DNA from: Slackia sp.
GTDB lineage: Bacteria; Actinomycetota; Coriobacteriia; Anaerosomatales; Anaerosomataceae
NCBI GenBank assembly: GCA_020725885.1
Contig: DYEA01000017.1
Location: forward strand, 62,001 to 126,000
DNA: 64,000 nucleotides
Direction: 5' to 3'
The position numbers and the translations under genes are program-made. Position 1 is the stretch's first letter. Every line of letters starts with the position of its first letter. The notes below the pieces were generated by a model. That model saw only the letters and a program-made list of their open reading frames with translations, searched no databases and was not told the DNA's origin. Positions 20,624 through 28,112 of this stretch are shown here, in pieces.

Positions 20624-21445
20624 TCACACTCCGCACACGAGCGGCTCGTGCTGCGATGCTGCCGCTACCGTGCAGGCGAGCCCGACCCGGTCGCGCGCCT
20701 CGACGAGCGCCGCCAGGGCCGCGTGCGGGGTGTTGTTCTGCTGCGAGAGATGCAGGCCCACCACCGTCGCGAGCCCGTCGTGCGCGAGCAGCGCGAGCGC
20801 CGTGGCCGCGTCGTCGTTCGACAGGTGCCCCACCGTCGAACGGATGCGCCGCTTCAGGAACGGCGGATACGGGCCCCGCTCCAGCATCTCCACGTCGTGG
20901 TTCGCCTCGATGGCGAGCGTGTGGCACCCAGAGAGCGCCTCGGCCGCTTCGCCGCCGAGCGTCCCGCTGTCCGACAGGTAGCCGAGCACGCGCCCCGACG
21001 GGAACGCCACCCGGAAACCTACGGGCTCTTCAGCGTCGTGCGACGAGCGGAACGGCAGCAGCGCGAGCCCGCCGACACGGACGGTCTCGCCCGGTCGCAC
21101 CATCGCCCGCTCCGGCACGTCCGCGAGCGCGTCGCGCGCAGCCGTGAGCGTGCCTCGGGTCGCGAGCACCGGCACGCCCAGGCGTCGCGCAAGCACCCGC
21201 ACGCCCGCGACGTGGTCCACGTGCTCGTGCGTGAGCGCGACCGCCTCGATACGCACGTGCGCGAGCCCCGCCGCTTCGATGCGGAGCCGCACCTGTCGAG
21301 CGGAGATGCCGCAGTCGATGAGCACGCCCGCATCGCCCGCGTACACGAGCGCGGCGTTGCCGCTCGAGCCGGACGCGAGCAGCGCCACGCCCTCTCGCGG
21401 AAGGCGGGCGGCGGAACCGGTCTCGATGCGGTGAGGGGACGTCAC
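20624..21445 (-). CDS. MBL-fold hydrolase, YycJ/WalJ-like
   Basis: A 273-residue metallo-beta-lactamase-fold protein. The metal motif THEHVDHVAG (HxHxDH) is complete and is preceded by LASGSSGNAALV and VLIDCGIS, which are typical of the YycJ branch (double-strand DNA 5'-3' exonuclease-like in Bacillus). It is convergent with cobO and faces away from the small redox operon. No WalRK genes are adjacent, so its cell role cannot be read from context. Confidence 0.85.
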   Translation of the reverse strand: MTSPHRIETGSAARLPREGVALLASGSSGNAALVYAGDAGVLIDCGISARQVRLRIEAAGLAHVRIEAVALTHEHVDHVAGVRVLARRLGVPVLATRGTLTAARDALADVPERAMVRPGETVRVGGLALLPFRSSHDAEEPVGFRVAFPSGRVLGYLSDSGTLGGEAAEALSGCHTLAIEANHDVEMLERGPYPPFLKRRIRSTVGHLSNDDAATALALLAHDGLATVVGLHLSQQNNTPHAALAALVEARDRVGLACTVAAASQHEPLVCGV

Positions 21446-21510
21446 GCGCCAAGGGTATCATCTGACTACGTCACGCGCCGCGGCCGCGGCGCCCGCGAGA
21501 GGAGAGCGCG

Positions 21511-21873
21511 ATGGCAAGCTCGCGATGGTCGCTCCGCAACATCTACCTGTACCTGGTCTGCCTCATCACGCTCATCATGGTCATCGTTGGCGCCGTCGGC
21601 GTGATCCGCAGCGGCGTCGAGCTGCTCTACCCCGAGCCGACGGCCACGATGGAACCGCTGCCGAAGGACGACAGCGGCAAGCCCGTCATGGACGAAGAGC
21701 AGTGGAAGCAGCAGCAGGCGGTCGCTAAGGAGTCCTCGCGACGCTGGGCGATTCTCAACCTCGTCGGCAACGTCGCGCTGGTCATCATCGCCGGCCCCAT
21801 CTACGTCTACCACTGGCGCAAGATCGAAGAAGAGAAGTCCGAGCCTGCCGAGACGGCCGCTACGACAGCCTAG
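21511..21873 (+). CDS. Two-helix membrane protein of the redox operon
   Basis: A 120-residue protein with two membrane segments (about 12-34, YLVCLITLIMVIVGAVGVI, and 81-101) separated by an acidic, Gln-rich loop (DEEQWKQQQAVAKES). I do not recognise a named family. A GAGAGGAGAG ribosome site precedes the ATG. A TATCAT -10-like hexamer (21456-21461) could start transcription. Its stop lies 9 nt before the glutaredoxin gene, and the three genes here form one likely transcript, so it may anchor or link the two redox proteins to the membrane. Confidence 0.75.
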   Translation: MASSRWSLRNIYLYLVCLITLIMVIVGAVGVIRSGVELLYPEPTATMEPLPKDDSGKPVMDEEQWKQQQAVAKESSRRWAILNLVGNVALVIIAGPIYVYHWRKIEEEKSEPAETAATTA

Positions 21874-21882
21874 GAGGCATCG

Positions 21883-22134
21883 ATGCACAAGGTGTTCGTG
21901 TACGCGCTTTCGACCTGTCCGTACTGCCGTGCAGCACGCAAGTACCTGGAAGAGAACGACGTCGAGCACGACGTCGTCGAGGTCGACAAGCTCGAGGGCG
22001 ACGAGTACAAGGCCACGGTCGAGGAGGTGCGCCGCATCTCCGGGGGAACGGCCTTCCCCGTCATCGTCATCGACGACGACAGCGTGATCGTCGGCTTCAA
22101 CAAGAAGCGCATCAAGGAGGAGCTCGGGCTGTGA
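21883..22134 (+). CDS. Glutaredoxin-like protein (CPYC)
   Basis: An 83-residue thioredoxin-fold protein with the active site CPYC (TCPYCRAARKYL) and the cis-proline block GGTAFPVIVIDD. These are the two hallmarks of glutaredoxins. It ends in a GTGA overlap with the ferredoxin-thioredoxin reductase-Rieske fusion gene, so it is the most likely reduction partner of that protein. Ferredoxin-dependent reduction of glutaredoxin, not glutathione, is the inferred route. Confidence 0.93.
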   Translation: MHKVFVYALSTCPYCRAARKYLEENDVEHDVVEVDKLEGDEYKATVEEVRRISGGTAFPVIVIDDDSVIVGFNKKRIKEELGL

Positions 22135-22796
22135 GCGACGCGAAGGTGCGCCGCCGGTTCCACCCCGGCACGACCGTAGAGGACCTGAAGGCGTACATGG
22201 GGCCGTTTGCCGACCGGCTCGGCTACAAGTTCAACACGGACGCCGAGTTCGTCGACGACGTGCTTGCCGCCGAGCTCGAGATCCTGGAGCAGACGGGCGA
22301 CGTGTTCTGTCCGTGCCGCGTGCGCACCGGCGACCCGAAGGAAGACGTCAAGATCATCTGCCCGTGCATCCCGTTCCACCGCGACGAGTTCGCGGCGGTC
22401 AAGAAGTGCTGGTGCGGGTTGTTCATCCTCAAAGACGTCGAGGACGGCAGCGAGCTGTTCGGCGTCATCGAAGAGCCCTCCGGCGAGGTCGAGGTGCCGG
22501 TGTTCCGGGTCGAGGACCTGCCGCCGGGCCAGATCCGGCACGTGAAGGTGGGCAAGCACGACGTCGCCGTCGCGCGCGTGGGCGACGAGTTCTTCGCGCT
22601 GTCGAACATCTGCCGGCATGCGTTCGCGCCGCTCGCCGACGGCTTCATGGACGGCTACTTCGCGATCTGCCCGTGGCACGGCTGGCGGTACGACGTGCGC
22701 GACGGCACCACCGATCACCCGGACGCCGACGTCCGCACCTTTCCGGTGAGCGTCCGCGACGGCCACGTGTTCGTGACGGTGCGCGTCGGCAGGTGA
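22131..22796 (+). CDS. Ferredoxin-thioredoxin reductase catalytic domain fused to Rieske domain
   Basis: The first 115 residues match the catalytic chain of ferredoxin:thioredoxin reductase. All six key cysteines are present as CPC (60-62), CPC (77-79) and CWC (93-95), which hold a 4Fe-4S cluster next to a redox-active disulfide. Residues about 120-221 are a Rieske-type ferredoxin domain with CRH (161-163) and CPWH (180-183), ligands of a 2Fe-2S cluster. The Rieske domain could pass electrons to the catalytic cluster in the same chain. The start is a GTG overlapping the glutaredoxin stop. Free-standing FTR catalytic chains are about 110 residues, so the fusion doubles the length. No variable chain is seen. 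Confidence 0.93.
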   Translation: MSDAKVRRRFHPGTTVEDLKAYMGPFADRLGYKFNTDAEFVDDVLAAELEILEQTGDVFCPCRVRTGDPKEDVKIICPCIPFHRDEFAAVKKCWCGLFILKDVEDGSELFGVIEEPSGEVEVPVFRVEDLPPGQIRHVKVGKHDVAVARVGDEFFALSNICRHAFAPLADGFMDGYFAICPWHGWRYDVRDGTTDHPDADVRTFPVSVRDGHVFVTVRVGR

Positions 22797-23001
22797 TGGG
22801 CGACCACGGCTCGCGCGGCGCCGCCTCTGCCGCCCCGAGGCCGCTGGGCGGCCGTTCGTGCTCGCCGCTACAGCGCGATGTATCGTTTCCGCCATCTGTT
22901 GCATAGCCGTCACTTGTGCTACATTCCGGGAATCTCAGGCGGTGCGCGCGCCGGCGGCATGCCGGCTCGTGCGTAGGGTCGTGTGTTGCGAAGGAGGAGG
23001 C
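22797..23001 (+). promoter_or_regulatory. Promoter region of the liv operon
   Basis: A 205-bp gap before the binding-protein gene. TTGCAT near 22900 and a TGCTACATT extended -10 near 22917 form the best promoter candidate, with a short 15-nt spacer. A strong AAGGAGGAGG ribosome site ends 1 nt before the livJ ATG region. I see no operator repeat or riboswitch. Confidence 0.45.
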
Positions 23002-24207
23002 ATGGCAAGAAGCAAGCGGTTCGTCGCTCTCGTCGCTCTGCTCGCCGCGCTCTCGCTCGTCGTCGCTGGCTGCGGCGGCAAGACCGAGACCGGCGGGACC
23101 GGCGGCGAGAAGGAGACCGTCACCGTCAAGATCGGCGTGATCTCGCCGTTCACCGGTGACGTCGCGGCGCTCGGCCTCGGCATCAAGAATGGCGCGACGC
23201 TCGCCATCGACGAGGCGAATGCCGACCCCGAGCTCCAGGAGCTCGGCGTGAAGATCGAAGGCATGTTCGTCGACGACGCGGCCGATCCGAAGACGGCCGT
23301 GAACGGCGCAACGCAGCTCACGTCCGATCCGGCAGTCGTGGGCGTCGTCGGCCACCTGAACTCCGGCTGCTCGATCCCTGCGTCCGCGAAGTACAACGAG
23401 GCCGGCATCGTGCAGATCTCGCCGGCGTCGACCAACCCGAAGCTCACCCAGCAGGGCTTCAAGAACGTCTTCCGCGTGTGCACCATCGACACGGTGCAGG
23501 GCTCGTTCGCTGGCGACTTCGCCGTGGACAAGCTCGGCGCGAAGTCGGTCGCGGTCATCAGCGACTCCACGCCGTACGGCGACGGGCTTGCTGACGAGTT
23601 CGCCAAGCAGTTCCAGGCCCGTGGCGGCAAGGTCGTCTCGCGCGACAAGATCCAGCTCAAGGACCAGGACTTCAAGGCGCTCGTGACCAAGATCCAGGGC
23701 CTGAAGCCGGACCTGATCTACTTCGGCGGCATGTACACCGAGGGCGGCCTGATCAGCAAGCAGGCGAAGGAAGCCGGCCTGCGCGTCCCGCTGATGGGCG
23801 GCGACGGCCTGTACACGCAGCAGTTCATCGACATCGCGGGCGCCGCGAACGCCGAGGGCGACATCGCGACCTCCGTCGGCCTGCCGCTGGACCAGCAGCC
23901 GAAGGGCCAGGAGTTCAAGGCCGCGTTCGAGAAGAAGTTCCCCGGCACCAACATCGAGGCGTACGACACCTACGCGTACGACGCCACGATGGTCATCGTC
24001 GAGGCGATCAAGAAGGTCGCCAAGGAGATGGGCGCTGACAAGCTCGCGACGCCGGCCGGCAAGCAGGCCATCATCGACGCGGTCGCCAAGACCGACTACG
24101 ACGGCGTGACCGGCAAGGTCGCGTTCGACGAGTACGGCGACACTACCAACAAGGCCATCACCGCGTACATCGTCAAGGGCGGCGCGTTCGTCCCGTACGA
24201 GCAGTAG
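23002..24207 (+). CDS. livJ: Branched-chain amino-acid-binding lipoprotein
   Basis: Periplasmic-binding-fold protein of 401 residues. A lipoprotein signal is present: KRFVALVALLAALSLVVAGC, cleavage before Cys22. The mature domain starts with VTVKIGVISPFTGDVAALG and has the Peripla_BP_6 blocks VGVVGHLNSGCSIPAS and SPASTNPKLT. It binds leucine, isoleucine or valine, or a related amide or amino acid. ATG 23002 is selected for its AAGGAGGAGG site and the signal peptide; the upstream frame lacks both. It heads the livJHMGF operon. Confidence 0.95.
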   Translation: MARSKRFVALVALLAALSLVVAGCGGKTETGGTGGEKETVTVKIGVISPFTGDVAALGLGIKNGATLAIDEANADPELQELGVKIEGMFVDDAADPKTAVNGATQLTSDPAVVGVVGHLNSGCSIPASAKYNEAGIVQISPASTNPKLTQQGFKNVFRVCTIDTVQGSFAGDFAVDKLGAKSVAVISDSTPYGDGLADEFAKQFQARGGKVVSRDKIQLKDQDFKALVTKIQGLKPDLIYFGGMYTEGGLISKQAKEAGLRVPLMGGDGLYTQQFIDIAGAANAEGDIATSVGLPLDQQPKGQEFKAAFEKKFPGTNIEAYDTYAYDATMVIVEAIKKVAKEMGADKLATPAGKQAIIDAVAKTDYDGVTGKVAFDEYGDTTNKAITAYIVKGGAFVPYEQ

Positions 24208-24235
24208 GTACGATTCCGCGTTAGGCGCGACCCGA

Positions 24236-24268
24236 GGCCCGGGCGGGGGTGCGACCCCCGCCCGGGTC
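24236..24268 (+). terminator. GC-rich intercistronic hairpin, livJ / livH
   Basis: Two perfect 13-bp arms (24238-24250 CCCGGGCGGGGGT and 24254-24266) with a 3-nt GCG loop sit between livJ and livH. There is no T-tract, so it is probably not a full terminator. Such hairpins after binding-protein genes commonly protect the upstream mRNA or reduce read-through, giving more binding protein than permease. Confidence 0.6.
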
Positions 24269-24328
24269 CGGTGCGGAGAGGCCGAGGCGCCCCGCGAAAG
24301 TCGCGCATGAGCCACGGATGGAGCGACC

Positions 24329-25342
24329 GTGCACTTCAACATCGCTGACGTGCCGCAGCAGCTCGTGAACGGCCTGACGCTCGGCGGGATGTACGCGCTG
24401 ATCGCGTTGGGTTACACGCTCGTCTACGGCATCTTGCTGATGATCAACTTCGCCCACAGCGAGATGTTCATGATGGGCGCCTACTTCGGGCTGATGTGGC
24501 TCAAGGTCCTGAGCAAGCAGACCTTCTTCACGTCGAGCGCGCTGGGGCTCGTCGCGCTGTATGCCGTCTCGATCCTGCTGTCGGCGGTCATGACGGGCAT
24601 CTTGGGCGTGCTCATCGAGCGGTTCGCATACCGGCCGCTCCGGCATGCGCCGCGCCTCGCGCCGCTGATCTCGGCGATCGGCGTGTCGCTGTTCTTGCAG
24701 AACGCGGTGCTGCTGTGGGTCTCGTCGCGCTCGATCCCGTTCCCCATCAAGTTCCCGGTCTACCAGTACACGCTCGCGCGCGACGCCTCCGGCTCGCTCG
24801 CGTTCACCGTGCTGGGCGCGACCGAGAAGCTCGCCGATAAGCTGGGTCAGGGCGCGCACGCGATCGTGCAGTTCAGCACGCTGCAGATCATGATCATCGT
24901 CGTGACGCTCGTGCTGCTGTTCGTGCTCGACACGTTCGTGTCGCGGACGAAGCTTGGCAAGGCGATGCGGGCGACCGCCCAGGACCGCGACACCGCGGGG
25001 CTCATGGGCGTCGACATCAACCGCATCATCGCGATCACGTTCTTCATCGGCCCCGCGATGGGCGCCGTCGCCGGCATCTTCTCCGGCATGTACTACGGCA
25101 ACATCAAGTACAACATGGGCTTCATCCCGGGCATCAAGTCGTTCACGGCTGCGGTGCTCGGCGGCATCGGCAATCTGCGCGGCGCGATGCTCGGCGGCTT
25201 CGTCTTGGGGATGGCCGAGGCGCTCGCCTCCGGCTTCATCTCGACAGCGTACAAGGACGTCATCGCGTTCGTGATCCTCATCCTGGTGCTCATCTTCCGT
25301 CCGGGCGGCCTGCTCGGCGAGTCGGTTGTGGAGAAGGTGTAG
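24329..25342 (+). CDS. livH: Branched-chain amino-acid permease LivH
   Basis: Integral membrane subunit of 337 residues, with about eight helices. The LivH opening QLVNGLTLGGMYALIALGYTLVYGILLMINFAHSE and the cytoplasmic block RAMRATAQDRDTAGLMGVDINR are diagnostic. GTG 24329 follows a GGATGGAG site. It lies 121 nt after livJ, past a strong hairpin, and 3 nt before livM. Confidence 0.95.
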   Translation: MHFNIADVPQQLVNGLTLGGMYALIALGYTLVYGILLMINFAHSEMFMMGAYFGLMWLKVLSKQTFFTSSALGLVALYAVSILLSAVMTGILGVLIERFAYRPLRHAPRLAPLISAIGVSLFLQNAVLLWVSSRSIPFPIKFPVYQYTLARDASGSLAFTVLGATEKLADKLGQGAHAIVQFSTLQIMIIVVTLVLLFVLDTFVSRTKLGKAMRATAQDRDTAGLMGVDINRIIAITFFIGPAMGAVAGIFSGMYYGNIKYNMGFIPGIKSFTAAVLGGIGNLRGAMLGGFVLGMAEALASGFISTAYKDVIAFVILILVLIFRPGGLLGESVVEKV

Positions 25343-25345
25343 GCC

Positions 25346-26548
25346 ATGGGCGGAAGCAAGGTCGACGTCAAGACGAACGTCGAGAGCGCTCGTCTGACTC
25401 CTAAGAAGATCGCGCTGTACGCGGCGATCGCGGTGTTCCTCGTCGCTGCGCCGCTGTACTTCCAGTCCGTCGGCAACGTGTTCATGGTGCGGATCTTCGC
25501 GCTCGTGGGCATCTACGTGATGCTCGCGCTGGGCCTGAACATCGTCGTCGGGTACGCGGGCCTGCTCGACTTGGGCTACGTGGCGTTCTACGGCATGGGC
25601 GCGTACTCCGGCGTCCTGCTCGGTTACACGTTCCAGAAGCTCGTCGGCGGACCGGATGCGCCGATGGCGGGGCTGTCGTACTGGGCGCTGCTGCCCGTGG
25701 CGGCGCTGATGGCGGCCTTCACCGGCATCGCGCTCGGCACGCCGGTCCTGCGCTTGCGCGGCGACTACCTCGCGATCGTCACGCTCGGGTTCGGCGAGAT
25801 CGTGCGCATCGCGCTGCAGAACGACATCTTCGGGCTCACGAACGGCTCGGCGGGTCTGCCGCGCGTCGGCGAGATCATCGTGCCGGCGGCCGGCCAGAAG
25901 TGGGCGTTCATGCACCTGAGCACGTCCACCTTCACGTTCTCGAAGGACCTGTTCTGGTACGTGATCGTCGTCGCGCTGTGCCTGCTCACGATCTTCGTGA
26001 TCCGGCGCCTCGACAACTCGCGTCTCGGCCGTGCGTGGGTCGCCATGCGCGAGGACGAGGTCGCTGCCGCGGCCACCGGGATCAACATCATGACGACCAA
26101 GCTCTGGGCGTTCTCGCTCGGCGCGATGTGGGGTGGCATCGCCGGCATCACGTACGCGTACTGGGTCGGCTTCATCAGCCCCGAGTCGTTCAACTTCATG
26201 GAGTCGGTGCTGATCGTCTGCATGGTCGTCCTCGGCGGCATGGGGTCGATCCCGGGTTCCATCATGGGCGCGGTGATCATCGCCGGCCTGCCGGAGATCA
26301 TCCGCGGCCTGGCTCAGTCCACGGCGCTGTCGCAGTTCCTCACCCCTGAGCAGGCATCGCGCATAGGCGACTACCGCTTCTTGATCTTCGGCGGGCTGCT
26401 CGTGGTGATGATGGCGATCCGGCCGCAGGGCATCCTGCCCTCGACCCGCCGTGCGAGGGAGCTCACCGCCGAAGAGCCGATCATCGAGGAAGAGAACACC
26501 GACCTGTGGGAGGTCGAGCACAAGCACGACCTGCCGCACAAGCTGTAA
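25346..26548 (+). CDS. livM: Branched-chain amino-acid permease LivM
   Basis: Second permease subunit, 400 residues. The LivM blocks LGLNIVVGYAGLLDLGYVAFYGMGAY, LRLRGDYLAIVTLGFGEIVRI and RLGRAWVAMREDEVAAAATGIN are clear. The C-terminal 45 residues are an acidic tail (EEPIIEEENTDLWEVEHKHD) beyond the last helix. It pairs with LivH to form the channel, driven by LivG and LivF. Confidence 0.95.
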   Translation: MGGSKVDVKTNVESARLTPKKIALYAAIAVFLVAAPLYFQSVGNVFMVRIFALVGIYVMLALGLNIVVGYAGLLDLGYVAFYGMGAYSGVLLGYTFQKLVGGPDAPMAGLSYWALLPVAALMAAFTGIALGTPVLRLRGDYLAIVTLGFGEIVRIALQNDIFGLTNGSAGLPRVGEIIVPAAGQKWAFMHLSTSTFTFSKDLFWYVIVVALCLLTIFVIRRLDNSRLGRAWVAMREDEVAAAATGINIMTTKLWAFSLGAMWGGIAGITYAYWVGFISPESFNFMESVLIVCMVVLGGMGSIPGSIMGAVIIAGLPEIIRGLAQSTALSQFLTPEQASRIGDYRFLIFGGLLVVMMAIRPQGILPSTRRARELTAEEPIIEEENTDLWEVEHKHDLPHKL

Positions 26549-26572
26549 GCGGCCGGACAGAGAGGCCAGACG

Positions 26573-27361
26573 ATGGCGCGACTGCTTGAAGCCACGAAGA
26601 TCACGATGCGGTTCGGCGGCCTGAAGGCGCTGAGCGACATCGACTTCCACATAGACGAAGGCGAGATCGTCGCCTTGATCGGCCCGAACGGCGCCGGCAA
26701 GACGACGTTCTTCAACCTGCTCACTGGGATCTACAAGCCGACGGAGGGCACGCTCCTGTTCGACGGCAAGCCGCTCGCGGGACGCAAACCGCACGCGATA
26801 TGCCGCATGGGCATCGCCCGCACCTTCCAGAACATCCGGCTGTTCCAGAACATGACGACGCTCGAGAACGTCATGGTCGGGCGCCACACGCGGACGTCCG
26901 CCGGCCCGCTGCACGCAGTGCTCCGCACGCCGAAGTTCAAGCGCGAGGAGCAGCACATCGTCGACGAGGCGCTGAAGTGGCTCCGGTTCGTCGGGCTGGC
27001 GGAGAAGGCCAACGAGTTGGCGAAGAACCTCCCGTACGGCGAGCAGCGCAAGCTCGAGATCGCCCGGGCGCTCGCGACCGAGCCGAAGCTGCTGCTGCTC
27101 GACGAGCCCGCTGCCGGCATGAACCCGCAGGAGAGCGCCGAGCTTACCAAGCTCGTCGGCAAGATCCGCGACACTGGCATCACGGTGCTCCTGATCGAGC
27201 ACGACATGAAGGTGGTCATGGACATCGCCGACCGCATCGTCGTGCTCGACTTCGGCGAGAAGATCGCCGAGGGGCTGCCGGCGGAGATCCAGCGCAACCC
27301 GAAAGTCATCGAGGCGTACCTCGGCAAGGGCGCGGAAGCGCTCATGGCCGCGGAAGGGTAA
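26573..27361 (+). CDS. livG: Branched-chain amino-acid importer ATPase LivG
   Basis: ABC ATPase of 262 residues. Walker A GPNGAGKTT, Walker B LLLLDEPAAGMNP and the LivG-specific ARTFQNIRLFQNMTTLENVMVG block are present. The usual signature LSGGQ is replaced by LPYGEQRKLEIARAL, which is normal for LivG proteins. It follows livM by 24 nt and precedes livF by 6 nt. Confidence 0.96.
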   Translation: MARLLEATKITMRFGGLKALSDIDFHIDEGEIVALIGPNGAGKTTFFNLLTGIYKPTEGTLLFDGKPLAGRKPHAICRMGIARTFQNIRLFQNMTTLENVMVGRHTRTSAGPLHAVLRTPKFKREEQHIVDEALKWLRFVGLAEKANELAKNLPYGEQRKLEIARALATEPKLLLLDEPAAGMNPQESAELTKLVGKIRDTGITVLLIEHDMKVVMDIADRIVVLDFGEKIAEGLPAEIQRNPKVIEAYLGKGAEALMAAEG

Positions 27362-27367
27362 GAGGCC

Positions 27368-28078
27368 ATGCTGCTGTCAGTCCAGAACCTCCACACGTTC
27401 TACGGCCAGATCGAGGCGCTCAAGGGCATCGACATCGAGGTCGCCGAGGGCGAGATCGTCACGCTGATCGGCGCGAACGGCGCCGGGAAGTCGACGACGC
27501 TCAAGACGATCTCGGGCCAGCTCGCTCCTCGCGAGGGGAAGATCGTCTTCGCGGACGAGGAGATCCAGGGAATGCCCGCCCACCAGGTCGCCGCGAAAGG
27601 CGTTGTGCAGGTGCCGGAAGGGCGCCGCATCTTCCCGCGCATGACGGTCGAGGAGAACCTCGAGATGGGCGCGTACCTGCGCAACGACGCAGACGGAATC
27701 GCTGCCGACAAGGAGATGGTCTTCGAGCTCTTCCCGCGGCTCAAAGAGCGCCGCTCTCAGAAGGGCGGGACGCTCTCGGGCGGCGAGCAGCAGATGCTTG
27801 CGATGGCTCGTGGGCTGATGGCGAAGCCGAAGCTGCTCATGCTCGACGAGCCGTCGATGGGGCTTGCTCCCGTGGTCGTCGAGACCATCTTCGAGACGAT
27901 CGAGCGGCTGCACCAAGAAGGCATCACCATCCTGCTCGTCGAGCAGAACGCGGCGATGGCGCTTGCGGTCGCCGACCGTGGCTACGTGCTCGAGACGGGG
28001 CGCGTCGCGCTTACCGGCTCGGGCAAAGAGCTGCTCGGGAACGAGCAGGTGCGCAAGACGTACCTCGGCGAGGCGTGA
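27368..28078 (+). CDS. livF: Branched-chain amino-acid importer ATPase LivF
   Basis: Second ABC ATPase, 236 residues. Walker A GANGAGKST, signature LSGGEQQMLAMARGLM, Walker B LLMLDEPSMGLAP and the LivF block VPEGRRIFPRMTVEENLEMGA are complete. It ends the operon and is convergent with the amidohydrolase gene 34 nt away. I see no T-rich terminator in that gap. Confidence 0.96.
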   Translation: MLLSVQNLHTFYGQIEALKGIDIEVAEGEIVTLIGANGAGKSTTLKTISGQLAPREGKIVFADEEIQGMPAHQVAAKGVVQVPEGRRIFPRMTVEENLEMGAYLRNDADGIAADKEMVFELFPRLKERRSQKGGTLSGGEQQMLAMARGLMAKPKLLMLDEPSMGLAPVVVETIFETIERLHQEGITILLVEQNAAMALAVADRGYVLETGRVALTGSGKELLGNEQVRKTYLGEA

Positions 28079-28112
28079 CGCCGGAGGGCCGCGTTTCTAG
28101 GCGTGGCGTCTC

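Noticed and set aside
21475-21492. Perfect 18-bp GC palindrome (GCGCCGCGGCCGCGGCGC)
   Set aside because: Such palindromes arise easily in very GC-rich DNA; it is not repeated and has no T-tract, so I did not call an operator or terminator.
24221-27202. Very long minus-strand frame opposite livH, livM and livG
   Set aside because: Highly repetitive Arg/Asp/His/Glu composition typical of antisense reading of GC-rich genes; the plus strand holds clear Liv genes.
28077-28110. Weak GACGCC/GGCGTC hairpin between livF and the amidohydrolase gene
   Set aside because: Only 6-bp arms with a 22-nt loop and no T-run; too weak for a bidirectional terminator.
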